12,835 nt of DNA from an uncultured Duganella sp. (GCA_946482335.1 CAMLRG010000154.1:1-12835), one strand, 5' to 3'. Shown: positions 1 through 5,818, numbered from the stretch's first letter. Numbers and translations are program-made. The notes: generated by a model from the letters alone, not told the origin.

Positions 1-44
1 CGCGAATGTCCGGTTGCCAGAGCTGACCCCGACTTTCATCGCGC

Positions 45-73
45 TTGACAGGGGGGCGCTGAACTGTAACCAT
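45..73 (+). promoter_or_regulatory. Candidate sigma70 promoter of the trpS leader
   Basis: A perfect -35 hexamer, TTGACA, lies at 45-50. It is followed after 17 bases by AACCAT (68-73), which matches the -10 consensus at only 3 of 6 positions but has a TG at 65-66 placed exactly as in an extended -10 element. The predicted transcription start is near base 80, the first base of the leader peptide start codon, so the leader transcript may be leaderless or nearly so. The consensus -35 and its position upstream of a leader peptide and terminator support the call; the weak -10 lowers confidence. Confidence 0.45.
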
Positions 74-79
74 TGCGGG

Positions 80-130
80 ATGAAATTTATCCAGACACAT
101 CTGTTTTCCCGCTCCTGGTGGCGCCGCTGA
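80..130 (+). CDS. Tryptophan leader peptide (trpL-like) controlling trpS
   Basis: A 16-codon open frame reads MKFIQTHLFSRSWWRR and stops at TGA (128-130). Two consecutive Trp codons lie at 116-121, three codons before the stop. Length, the MK.I start and the WWR near the end resemble the 14-residue E. coli TrpL peptide. An intrinsic terminator begins 40 bases after the stop, and the next gene encodes tryptophanyl-tRNA synthetase, so the amino acid measured matches the gene controlled. In the classical mechanism, scarce charged tRNA-Trp stalls the ribosome on the Trp codons and lets an antiterminator form. There is no convincing ribosome binding site (only GCGGG touching the ATG), and the predicted transcript starts about at the ATG, so translation may be leaderless. 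A chance short frame remains possible, but the combination of tandem Trp, terminator and trpS is hard to explain that way. Confidence 0.75.
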   Translation: MKFIQTHLFSRSWWRR

Positions 131-146
131 ACTCGCGCGGCCACTG
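116..146 (+). promoter_or_regulatory. Leader 1:2 (pause-type) hairpin over the Trp codons
   Basis: Bases 116-127 (Trp-Trp-Arg-Arg codons) can pair with 137-146. The core is GTGGC (118-122) with GCCAC (140-144) and CGC (125-127) with GCG (137-139), bulging 123-124, plus two G-U pairs at the base. The loop (128-136) contains the leader stop codon. Occupancy of 116-127 by a stalled ribosome would release 137-146 to pair with the terminator's 5' arm: GCGGC (137-141) with GCCGC (173-177). Pairings were found by eye, without folding energies. Confidence 0.5.
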
Positions 147-169
147 AAAAGTGATGTGATTTTTATATC

Positions 170-198
170 AACGCCGCCTCGATCAGGTGGCGTTTTTT
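170..198 (+). terminator. Intrinsic terminator / attenuator in front of trpS
   Basis: A 10-base-pair stem joins AACGCCGCCT (170-179) to AGGTGGCGTT (185-194) with one G-U wobble and a 5-base loop (180-184). The run of six T (193-198) follows directly. The orientation terminates plus-strand transcripts 36 bases before the trpS start codon. With the Trp-rich leader peptide upstream, it is best read as the 3:4 attenuator hairpin. The alternative is that it merely ends a gene left of the window, but no convincing plus-strand gene enters from the left. It also excludes the in-frame ATG at 187 as the trpS start, because that codon lies inside the terminator stem. Confidence 0.85.
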
Positions 199-234
199 CT
201 GGCGCGATCGATAGGGGCAAGCAGAAGGAACCCT

Positions 235-1254
235 ATGAGCCAGCCAGCATCCCCTGCCAAACCGATTATCCTGACCGGCGACCGCCCGACCGGCCCGCTG
301 CACCTGGGCCACTTCGTCGGCAGCCTGCGTAACCGCGTCTCCTACCAGGACGACTACAACCAGTTCATCATGCTGGCCGATTCGCAGGCGCTGACCGACA
401 ATATGGAAGACACCAACAAGGTGCACCGTAACGTGGTGGAAGTGGCGCTGGACTATATGGCCTGCGGCATCGACCCGGCCAAATCGACCATCCTGATCCA
501 GTCGCAAATCCCGGAACTGGCCGAGCTGACCTTCTATTACCTGAACATGGTGACCGTGGCCCGCCTGGAGCGCAACCCGACCGTCAAGCAGGAAATCGTG
601 CTGCGCGGCTTCGAGCGCGACATCCCGGCCGGCTTCCTGACCTATCCTGCCTCGCAGGCGGCCGATATCTCGGCCTTCAAGGCCACCATCGTGCCGGTCG
701 GCGAAGACCAGATCCCGATGATCGAGCAGACCAATGAGATCGTGCGCAAGTTCAACCGCCTGGCCAACAAGGACATCCTGGTCGAGTGCAAGGCTGTGGT
801 GCCGGAAGTGGGCCGCCTGCCGGGCATCGACGGCAAGGCGAAAATGTCCAAGTCGCTGGGCAACGTGATCAACCTGGGCGCCAGCGCCGACGAGATCAAG
901 GCCGCCGTGAAAATGGTGTACACCGACCCGCTGCACCTGAAAGTGTCCGATCCCGGCCACCTGGAAGGCAATGTGGCCTTCATCTACCTGGACGCCTTCG
1001 ACACCGACAAGGCCAGCCTGCAAGAGATGAAGGACCACTACGTGCGCGGCGGCCTGGGCGACTCCGTCGTCAAGAAGCGCCTGGAAGCGGTGCTGCAGGA
1101 TTTGCTGGCCCCGATCCGCGCGCGCCGCGAAGAACTGGCCAAGGACAAGGGTTACATCATGCAGGTGCTGAAGGAAGGCACGCTGCGCGCGCGCGAAGTG
1201 GCGGCGCGCACCACCGATGAAGTGAAGGCCGCCCTCGGCCTGAACTACTTCTGA
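235..1254 (+). CDS. trpS: Tryptophanyl-tRNA synthetase, auxiliary-type
   Basis: Cytoplasmic class I aminoacyl-tRNA synthetase of 339 residues that charges tRNA-Trp with tryptophan using ATP. The HIGH-type motif is HLGH (residues 23-26) and the KMSKS loop is at 203-207. VGEDQ follows the Rossmann-fold region, and Asp144 in the QAAD segment aligns with the tryptophan-recognising Asp132 of the Geobacillus enzyme. The start at 235 is chosen because AGAAGGAA lies just upstream and the earlier ATG at 187 sits in the attenuator stem. The sequence ([23 protein letters not shown]) resembles the class found in Firmicutes and as second copies in other bacteria, rather than the usual betaproteobacterial housekeeping TrpRS as I recall it. 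Gln51 replaces His43 of the Geobacillus enzyme, a position tied to indolmycin sensitivity. Enzyme identity is very sure; the auxiliary role is inferred. The stop overlaps the next gene's start. Confidence 0.97.
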   Translation: MSQPASPAKPIILTGDRPTGPLHLGHFVGSLRNRVSYQDDYNQFIMLADSQALTDNMEDTNKVHRNVVEVALDYMACGIDPAKSTILIQSQIPELAELTFYYLNMVTVARLERNPTVKQEIVLRGFERDIPAGFLTYPASQAADISAFKATIVPVGEDQIPMIEQTNEIVRKFNRLANKDILVECKAVVPEVGRLPGIDGKAKMSKSLGNVINLGASADEIKAAVKMVYTDPLHLKVSDPGHLEGNVAFIYLDAFDTDKASLQEMKDHYVRGGLGDSVVKKRLEAVLQDLLAPIRARREELAKDKGYIMQVLKEGTLRAREVAARTTDEVKAALGLNYF

Positions 1255-1562
1255 TGCCCGCGGCCTGGCTGGCGGCGTGGTATGCGCTTGCCAGCGTGGC
1301 CACCTTTGCCGTCTACGCGCAGGACAAGTCGGCGGCGCGCGCCGGGCGCCGCCGCACACCCGAGCGCACCCTGCTCCTGCTCGGCCTGGCCGGCGGCTGG
1401 CCCGGCGCCCTGGCGGCGCAGCGGCTGCTGCGCCACAAATCCGCCAAGCAGTCCTTCCTCGCCAGATTCTGGCTGACGGTTTTCCTCAACCTGGCTGCCC
1501 TGGCCGCGCTACAGGCCGGAGGGATAGGTTTCGGCGGGCTCCTCGAGCTGCCACAGGGCTGA
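1254..1562 (+). CDS. DUF1294 family small membrane protein
   Basis: A 102-residue inner-membrane protein of unknown function. It matches the DUF1294 pattern as recalled: an N-terminal hydrophobic segment (about 4-20), YAQDK (21-25), RRTPE (33-37), a second hydrophobic segment containing GGWPG (47-51), then HKSAKQSF (61-68) and a third hydrophobic segment (about 71-89) with a conserved Asn. Many relatives carry an N-terminal cold-shock domain; this one is the membrane part only. Its ATG overlaps the trpS stop as TGATG, which implies coupled translation and control by the same attenuator. Its last 54 bases overlap the convergent esterase-family gene. The true end of the conserved domain is near residue 90, so the tail may be poorly constrained. 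Confidence 0.85.
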   Translation: MPAAWLAAWYALASVATFAVYAQDKSAARAGRRRTPERTLLLLGLAGGWPGALAAQRLLRHKSAKQSFLARFWLTVFLNLAALAALQAGGIGFGGLLELPQG

Positions 1563-2840
1563 ACGCTCGAGCGGCGTCAGCGCCGTGGTACGGTCCACGT
1601 GCACGATGGCGTCGAATTGGCGTTCCGCGTCGGCATAAAAATAGTGGCTCATGCGTTCGGTATCGGGCCGGTAGATCACGCCGATCGCCCGCTCCAGCAA
1701 GCGTCCGTCGGCCCGCGCCAGTGCGCTGTCGTGGCCACGCAGCGGCAGCAGAAATGCCGGCATGCCCACGCCATGCAGCACGTGCTCCACGCTATCGGGC
1801 CGCGACGGCACGATGGGCTTCAGTTCCGCCGGCCCATCCCAGTCGCTGGCCGCCGTCACGCTGCCGGCATGCGTGGTGAAGCCCAGCAGGAAGCTGTCTT
1901 CCGGGCGGTAGCGTTCGCGCACCAGCTGGCCCAGGTTCAATTGGCCATGCGCGCCCATTTCGGTGGCGCGCGCATCGCCCAGGTGCGAATTGTGCGCCCA
2001 AACCACGATGCGCGCCGGTCGCCCGATGCCCTGGCCGATATGCTCGCGCAAGGCTTGCAGCGTCTCGGCCATATGCGAGTCGCGCACGTTCCATGATTCG
2101 TCGCGGCCCTTGAACATGGAGCGGTAATACACTTCGGCGTTGCGCGTGACGCGCGCGTTCTGCTGCGCATAGAAGAATTCGTCCGGCACCATGCCGGTCC
2201 GCAGGTGCTCGCTGGCGGCGCGGTTCATCTCGACCAGCTGGCGCAGCACTTCGGCCTCGCAATCGGGCTTCATGCCGAAACTGGTGGCATAGCCGTAGCG
2301 CTGCGGGTCTTCCGCAAAATGGTCGATGCAGCCGTAGCGCTCGCGCGCCCGCGCTGCCGCGGCCGGATCGGCCTGGTCCAGGTAGTCGATCACGGCATGC
2401 ATCGATTGCTGCAGGCTGTACAGGTCCAGGCCATAAAAGCCGCAACGCCGCGCCGGGCTGGCCACATGGTGGTTGTGCAGCCGCAGCCAGTTCACCAGTT
2501 CCACGATTTCGTGGTTGCGCCACATCCATTGCGGGAAGCGCTTGAACCCGGCCAGCGCCTGGTCGGCGCTCATGTCGTCGCCACCGTGCTGCACATAGCG
2601 GCTGACGCGCAAGGCGTCCGGCCAGTCGGCTTCGACCGCGATGGCGTCGAAGCCCTTGTCGACGATCAGCCGTTTGCTGATCTCGGCGCGCAAGCGGTAG
2701 AACTCGCGGGTACCATGCGTGGCTTCACCGAGCAGCACCAGTGTAGCGTTGCCGATGCAGTCCAGCAGATAATCGAAATCCTCCGCCGTTTCCAGTGGCC
2801 GCGCTTCGCGCTGCAGCGCGGCGATCAAGCTCTTGTCCAT
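1509..2840 (-). CDS. Erythromycin esterase family protein
   Basis: A 443-residue predicted soluble hydrolase of the erythromycin esterase/succinoglycan-biosynthesis superfamily. The diagnostic pieces are present: GEATHGTREFY (residues 38-48) with the Glu39 and His42 expected for the active site, AVEADWP (68-74) with Glu70, and WAHNSHLGDAR (281-291) with His283 and His286. Length agrees with EreA/EreB-like proteins. No signal peptide is visible. Family membership does not establish macrolide hydrolysis: many chromosomal members have unknown substrates, and no resistance gene or mobile element is nearby. There is no clear ribosome binding site before the ATG at 2840, but the frame begins just after the divergent regulatory gap and the N-terminus looks complete. 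The 3' end runs 54 bases into the convergent DUF1294 gene. Confidence 0.9.
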   Translation of the reverse strand: MDKSLIAALQREARPLETAEDFDYLLDCIGNATLVLLGEATHGTREFYRLRAEISKRLIVDKGFDAIAVEADWPDALRVSRYVQHGGDDMSADQALAGFKRFPQWMWRNHEIVELVNWLRLHNHHVASPARRCGFYGLDLYSLQQSMHAVIDYLDQADPAAAARARERYGCIDHFAEDPQRYGYATSFGMKPDCEAEVLRQLVEMNRAASEHLRTGMVPDEFFYAQQNARVTRNAEVYYRSMFKGRDESWNVRDSHMAETLQALREHIGQGIGRPARIVVWAHNSHLGDARATEMGAHGQLNLGQLVRERYRPEDSFLLGFTTHAGSVTAASDWDGPAELKPIVPSRPDSVEHVLHGVGMPAFLLPLRGHDSALARADGRLLERAIGVIYRPDTERMSHYFYADAERQFDAIVHVDRTTALTPLERSALWQLEEPAETYPSGL

Positions 2841-2854
2841 GATTCAGCACGATA

Positions 2855-2879
2855 TCGCAAGCTGTGCGACACTGTCGCA
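2855..2879. promoter_or_regulatory. Phased inverted half-sites in the divergent gap (operator candidate)
   Basis: In the 61 bases between the divergent esterase-family and exporter genes, TCGCA (2855-2859), TGCGA (2865-2869) and TCGCA (2875-2879) alternate in orientation with starts exactly 10 bases apart, one helical turn. The right pair sits in a perfect 7-1-7 palindrome, TGCGACA-C-TGTCGCA (2865-2879). Both spacers end in CTG. This suits a dimeric repressor or activator bound to one DNA face and controlling both genes. The regulator is not encoded here and is unidentified. Confidence 0.4.
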
Positions 2880-2901
2880 GGTTTAATCGAGGAAATATTG
2901 C

Positions 2902-3855
2902 ATGTGGACTGGGGTTGGGTGCGGCCTGCTGGCAGGCGCGATGTGGGGCATGGTATTCATCGTGCCGGAATTGCTGGCGGCGTTTTCACCGCTGGAAATG
3001 GCGGTCGGGCGCTACGTCGCTTACGGCGCGATCGCCCTGCTGCTGATGTTGCCGCGCTTGCGCAACCTGGTCGGCCGCCTGGACCGCAGCGACTATTTCG
3101 CCCTGCTGCGCCATGCACTGGCGGGCAATATCGTGTATTACATGTTGCTGGCCCTGGGCGTGAAGCTGGCCGGGGTGGCGCCGACTTCCCTGATCATCGG
3201 GGTACTGCCGATTGCCGTCACCCTGATGGGCCGCCATGACCATGGCGCGGTGCCACTGCGCCAATTGGCCATGCCCTTGCTGGTCACGGGGGCCGGCATC
3301 GCCTGCATCAATATCGACGTGTTCCAGCATGCCGCCGCGGCCGGCACGTCGCTGTCCAATACCGTGCTGGGCGTGGTGTGCGCCACGGGCGCCCTGCTGT
3401 GCTGGAGCTGGTATACGCTGGACAATGCGCGCTACCTCAAGCGCAATCCGCATTACAGCAGCGCCGAATGGTCGGCGCTGTACGGCCTGTCGACCGGCCT
3501 GATCGCGCTGGTGCTGGGCGCCATGGCGCTGGCCATCTTCCATGGCGATGTGACCGGCGCTGGCGGCGCCGCCTCCGGGCGCGACTGGACGCTGTTCTGG
3601 ACTTGCAACAGCTTGCTGGCCCTGGGCGCTTCGGTGATCGGCAACCACCTGTGGAACGTGGCCAGCCGGCGCGTGCCGGTGACCTTGTCCGGCCAACTGA
3701 TCCTGTTCGAGACCCTGTTTGCCCTGCTGTATGGCTTCATCTACAAGCAGCAATTCCCGCGTCCGCTCGAAATCGCCGCCATCGTGCTGCTGATCGCGGG
3801 CGTCACCTGGTCGATGCACGTCCACGCACAGGAAGAGGAACTCAGTCCGGCATAA
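2902..3855 (+). CDS. EamA/DMT superfamily transporter
   Basis: A 317-residue inner-membrane protein with about ten hydrophobic segments, in the two-repeat layout of drug/metabolite transporters. The first repeat spans roughly 4-140, with the characteristic GRY segment at 36-38 after helix one. The second spans roughly 155-307, with the loop SRRVPVTLSGQLILFE (255-270) that usually precedes the last helices of EamA domains. The substrate cannot be told; relatives export amino acids, metabolites or drugs. The ATG is supported by GAGGAA at 2889-2894 with a 7-base spacer. It is divergent from the esterase-family gene and shares a 61-base control gap with it, so joint regulation is possible. The stop overlaps the convergent PaiB-like gene by 14 bases. 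Confidence 0.9.
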   Translation: MWTGVGCGLLAGAMWGMVFIVPELLAAFSPLEMAVGRYVAYGAIALLLMLPRLRNLVGRLDRSDYFALLRHALAGNIVYYMLLALGVKLAGVAPTSLIIGVLPIAVTLMGRHDHGAVPLRQLAMPLLVTGAGIACINIDVFQHAAAAGTSLSNTVLGVVCATGALLCWSWYTLDNARYLKRNPHYSSAEWSALYGLSTGLIALVLGAMALAIFHGDVTGAGGAASGRDWTLFWTCNSLLALGASVIGNHLWNVASRRVPVTLSGQLILFETLFALLYGFIYKQQFPRPLEIAAIVLLIAGVTWSMHVHAQEEELSPA

Positions 3856-4498
3856 TGCGCTGCGCGACCAGGGCCGCCATCGCTGACTGGCCGTCCACCG
3901 CCGCGCGCGCGGCGGCGGCACGCAGGCCGGCGGCCACGCCTTGCGCATCGGCCGTGCTGCGGTTCTGGCTGACCTTCCACTTGCCGCTGATCGAGGCGAT
4001 CGGAAGCTCGATGCCGATGATCGCCTTCAGCAGCCCATCGACGAAATCGGCCGGCGCATCGCTCACCGCCCATGGTTCGGGCAAGCCGTTTTCCTGCATG
4101 GCCGTCAGGTCGCCCAGCAGGCGGCGCAGCCAGGCCGCGTCTTCCACCACCCGCGCCCTGCCGCGCACCTGCACCATGGCGTAATTCCAGGTCGGCACGA
4201 CCTTGTGCGAAACGGCTTTGGAGGCATACCAGGAAGGGCTGACATACGCTTCCGGCCCCTGGAACACGACCAGGCATTCGCCGCCGGCGGCCAAGGCCTG
4301 CCAGGCCGGATTGGCGCGCGCCAGGTGGGCGCGCAGCACGCCCAGTCCGCCCTCCCCTTCATCCGGGTATAGCGCGAACGGCACCAGGTCCGCGGTAGGC
4401 GCGGCGCCCGGCAGGACGAGCATCCCCAGCGGGTAAGCGCGGATCAGCCCATGTTTGACCTCGAGTCGGTCTTCAGCGAAAGCGGTAGGAAGGTACAT
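3842..4498 (-). CDS. PaiB-like FMN-binding negative transcriptional regulator family protein
   Basis: A 218-residue protein of the PaiB family, which has an FMN-binding split-barrel fold. Bacillus PaiB is linked to control of sporulation and protease genes, but most members are uncharacterised and may be flavin-dependent enzymes. Hallmarks are the N-terminal MYLPTAF, VPF (39-41), HLARANP (58-64), GPEAYVSPSWY (81-91), VPTWNY (101-106) and KWKVSQNR (173-180). The ATG at 4498 is chosen because the family typically begins with MY.P..F. Upstream in-frame codons run into the preceding gene and encode low-complexity Ala/Gly/Arg sequence. No good ribosome binding site is visible. It lies 50 bases after the LON-domain gene on the same strand, so the two may be cotranscribed. 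Confidence 0.9.
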   Translation of the reverse strand: MYLPTAFAEDRLEVKHGLIRAYPLGMLVLPGAAPTADLVPFALYPDEGEGGLGVLRAHLARANPAWQALAAGGECLVVFQGPEAYVSPSWYASKAVSHKVVPTWNYAMVQVRGRARVVEDAAWLRRLLGDLTAMQENGLPEPWAVSDAPADFVDGLLKAIIGIELPIASISGKWKVSQNRSTADAQGVAAGLRAAAARAAVDGQSAMAALVAQRIMPD

Positions 4499-4548
4499 GC
4501 GCCCAGTGTAGCGCGCGCGGTGCGGACGCGCATAGGGCCAGCGATGCC

Positions 4549-5163
4549 CTAATTCAGCAGGCCATGTTCCACCATGACGTCCTGTACCAGCTCCAGGCGC
4601 AACACGGGATTTTCCTGGGCCAGCAGCAGCTGTTTCTGCGCCAGCGACAGCCGCAGCAGTTCGCACCAGCGGTTGGCCACCCAGCCCGCCTCCTGCAGGC
4701 GGTAAGGTGCCTGCATCGGCATCTGGCCGGGCGGGACGCCGCGCTCCTGCAAGGTCTGGATCAGCACACCCAGGCTGTCGGCCACGTCCTGCTGGTCGGT
4801 TGGGATAGGGACATGCAGGTCATCGTCGATCAGGGCCACCTCGGCCATCCATAAGCCATGCTTGAGCTGTTCGGCGGCAGCGATGCGGAAGCGCTGGCGC
4901 CCCGAACAGCTGACGTGCATCAAGCCCGGCATCAAGGCTTTCCAATCGCCGATATGGGCCATGGTGCCGACCGCGCACAGGGTTTCGTGCTGGTCCGGCT
5001 TGCGCACTTCATCCCCCTGCACCAGGGCGACGACGCCGAAATCCTCGCCGTGCTCGATGCAGCGCTTCACCATGTCGAGGTAGCGCACCTCGAAGATTTG
5101 CAGCGGCAGGTACCCGTCCGGATACAGCACTGTATGCAAGGGGAATAAGGGAATCGCGGACAT
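4549..5163 (-). CDS. Stand-alone LON substrate-binding domain protein
   Basis: A 204-residue cytoplasmic protein consisting only of the N-terminal (substrate-binding) domain of Lon protease. The signature IPLFPLHTVLYP (residues 4-15), LPLQIFEVRYLDMV (19-32) and the later GRQRFRI segment are all visible. There is no AAA+ ATPase or Ser-Lys protease region, so it cannot be a protease itself. Members of this group are common and of unknown function; an adaptor or peptide-binding role is only a guess. The usual GG after the first Pro-rich stretch is DG here. The start at 5163 gives the canonical N-terminus; the ribosome binding site is weak (GAAG close to ATG). The PaiB-like gene follows on the same strand. 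Confidence 0.9.
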   Translation of the reverse strand: MSAIPLFPLHTVLYPDGYLPLQIFEVRYLDMVKRCIEHGEDFGVVALVQGDEVRKPDQHETLCAVGTMAHIGDWKALMPGLMHVSCSGRQRFRIAAAEQLKHGLWMAEVALIDDDLHVPIPTDQQDVADSLGVLIQTLQERGVPPGQMPMQAPYRLQEAGWVANRWCELLRLSLAQKQLLLAQENPVLRLELVQDVMVEHGLLN

Positions 5164-5337
5164 ACTTCATCATCGCACGTTTCGATGGATAATGCCGCCT
5201 TTCCTACCTGGGGCGCGGCAAACCCCGGACTGCCGGCCGGCAGCAGCGTCGTGCCGGGCCAGGCGATGCGTTCGGCATCCGGCGGCCGCCAGCAGCGGCC
5301 GCAAAGCGAGGCTCAACATATTCTTACGCTCCAAAAG
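5164..5337. other. GC-rich spacer between LON-domain and H-NS-type genes
   Basis: These 174 bases probably contain the promoter of the LON-domain gene, but no convincing -35/-10 pair was found. Open frames exist on both strands, for example a plus frame from ATG 5185 and a 49-codon minus frame beginning MLSLALRPLLAAAGC. None has a ribosome binding site or recognised family. Two NotI-type octamers, GCGGCCGC (5282-5289 and 5295-5302), five bases apart form a strong potential hairpin. Confidence 0.4.
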
Positions 5338-5363
5338 AAAAAGGGCGGATATTTAATCCGCCC
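5338..5363 (-). terminator. Intrinsic terminator of the H-NS-family gene
   Basis: Read on the minus strand, GGGCGGAT (5363-5356) pairs perfectly with ATCCGCCC (5350-5343) around a 5-base loop and is followed by five T (5342-5338). It lies 16 bases past the stop codon of the H-NS-type gene. Confidence 0.92.
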
Positions 5364-5379
5364 CTTGGCCCGGCACAGC

Positions 5380-5673
5380 TTATTTAATCAGGAAATCTTC
5401 CTTGTTCTTGCCTTCCAGCCATTTCGGTGCGCGGCCGCGGCCCGTCCATTGCGAACCCGATACCGGGTCCTGGTATTTCATCGGCACGCGCGCACGCGGC
5501 TTGACCGGCTTATTGCTCTTGGCGGCCGGACCGAGATCAGCCGGCGACAAGTCATATTCGCGCATGATGGACCAGATCTGCTCTTTTGCCTTTTGCACTT
5601 CGGCCTTGCGCGCATCGGCTGCCAGATTTTGCAGCTCGGCAATTTTTGCCTGGTATTCCTGGTAAGTAGTCAT
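5380..5673 (-). CDS. H-NS family nucleoid-associated protein
   Basis: A 97-residue DNA-binding protein of the H-NS/BpH3 type common in Burkholderiales. These proteins coat AT-rich DNA and silence transcription. Residues about 4-45 form a charged helical oligomerisation region (EYQAKIAELQNLAADARKAE). A basic linker (52-63, KSNKPVKPRAR) leads to the C-terminal DNA-binding domain with KYQDPVSGSQWTGRGRAPKW (66-85), whose TGRGRAPKW core carries the AT-hook-like binding loop. It is about 40 residues shorter than E. coli H-NS, normal for this subfamily. The ATG at 5673 is preceded by AGGA with a 9-base spacer. It is monocistronic, with a recognisable promoter upstream and a strong terminator downstream. 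Oxalobacteraceae usually carry several paralogues, so no specific symbol is given. Confidence 0.95.
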   Translation of the reverse strand: MTTYQEYQAKIAELQNLAADARKAEVQKAKEQIWSIMREYDLSPADLGPAAKSNKPVKPRARVPMKYQDPVSGSQWTGRGRAPKWLEGKNKEDFLIK

Positions 5674-5705
5674 CGTTCTTTGTCCTAAGTGTATGAAAAA
5701 TCAAA

Positions 5706-5721
5706 GTGTGACAATGTGTGA
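5706..5721. repeat. Direct repeat in the leader of the H-NS-type gene
   Basis: GTGTGA occurs at 5706-5711 and 5716-5721, starts exactly 10 bases apart, just downstream of the predicted start of the H-NS-type transcript. It could be a protein-binding site; there is no further support. Confidence 0.25.
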
Positions 5722-5740
5722 GATTTCCGCCCCGCAATGT

Positions 5741-5769
5741 ACCATAGTTGCACCGATTTTATCTAACAA
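5741..5769 (-). promoter_or_regulatory. Promoter of the H-NS-family gene
   Basis: On the minus strand TTGTTA (5769-5764) and TATGGT (5746-5741) are separated by exactly 17 bases, each matching the sigma70 hexamer at 4 of 6 positions. The region is conspicuously AT-rich compared with its surroundings, which may also allow H-NS autoregulation. The predicted 5' leader is about 60 bases. Confidence 0.5.
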
Positions 5770-5783
5770 TTTAACCAGAATAA

Positions 5784-5818
5784 TTAAAAAGCGCCACACA
5801 TTTGATGTGCAGCGCTTT
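5784..5818 (-). terminator. Intrinsic terminator of the TonB-dependent receptor gene
   Basis: AAAGCGC (5788-5794) pairs with GCGCTTT (5812-5818), and CACAT (5797-5801) with ATGTG (5805-5809), around a 2x2 internal mismatch and a 3-base loop. Read on the minus strand the stem is followed by TTTTTAATTA. It lies about 80 bases after the receptor stop and separates that gene from the H-NS promoter. Plus-strand read-through also meets a weaker T run, so it may act in both directions. Confidence 0.75.

Noticed and set aside
1..100. Minus-strand partial frame from ATG at 100 running off the left edge (33 codons)
   Set aside because: It overlaps the trpS leader on the other strand, has no recognised motif and only poorly placed promoter and ribosome binding elements.
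1..130. Plus-strand reading frame entering from the left edge and including a Cys-x-x-Cys
   Set aside because: The portion before base 80 uses codons such as AGG and GGG atypical of the neighbours, and the frame is better explained by the leader peptide starting at 80.
187..234. N-terminal extension of TrpRS from ATG 187
   Set aside because: The codon lies inside the terminator stem, the extra 16 residues look unrelated to the family, and ATG 235 has a good ribosome binding site.
163..1359. Long minus-strand frame opposite trpS
   Set aside because: Shadow of trpS: His/Gln/Arg/Ala-rich with no family resemblance, caused by GC-biased codon use on the other strand.
1509..2840. Calling the esterase-family gene a macrolide resistance gene
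   Set aside because: Active-site motifs show the family only; there is no mobile context or resistance neighbour, and many chromosomal members have unknown substrates.
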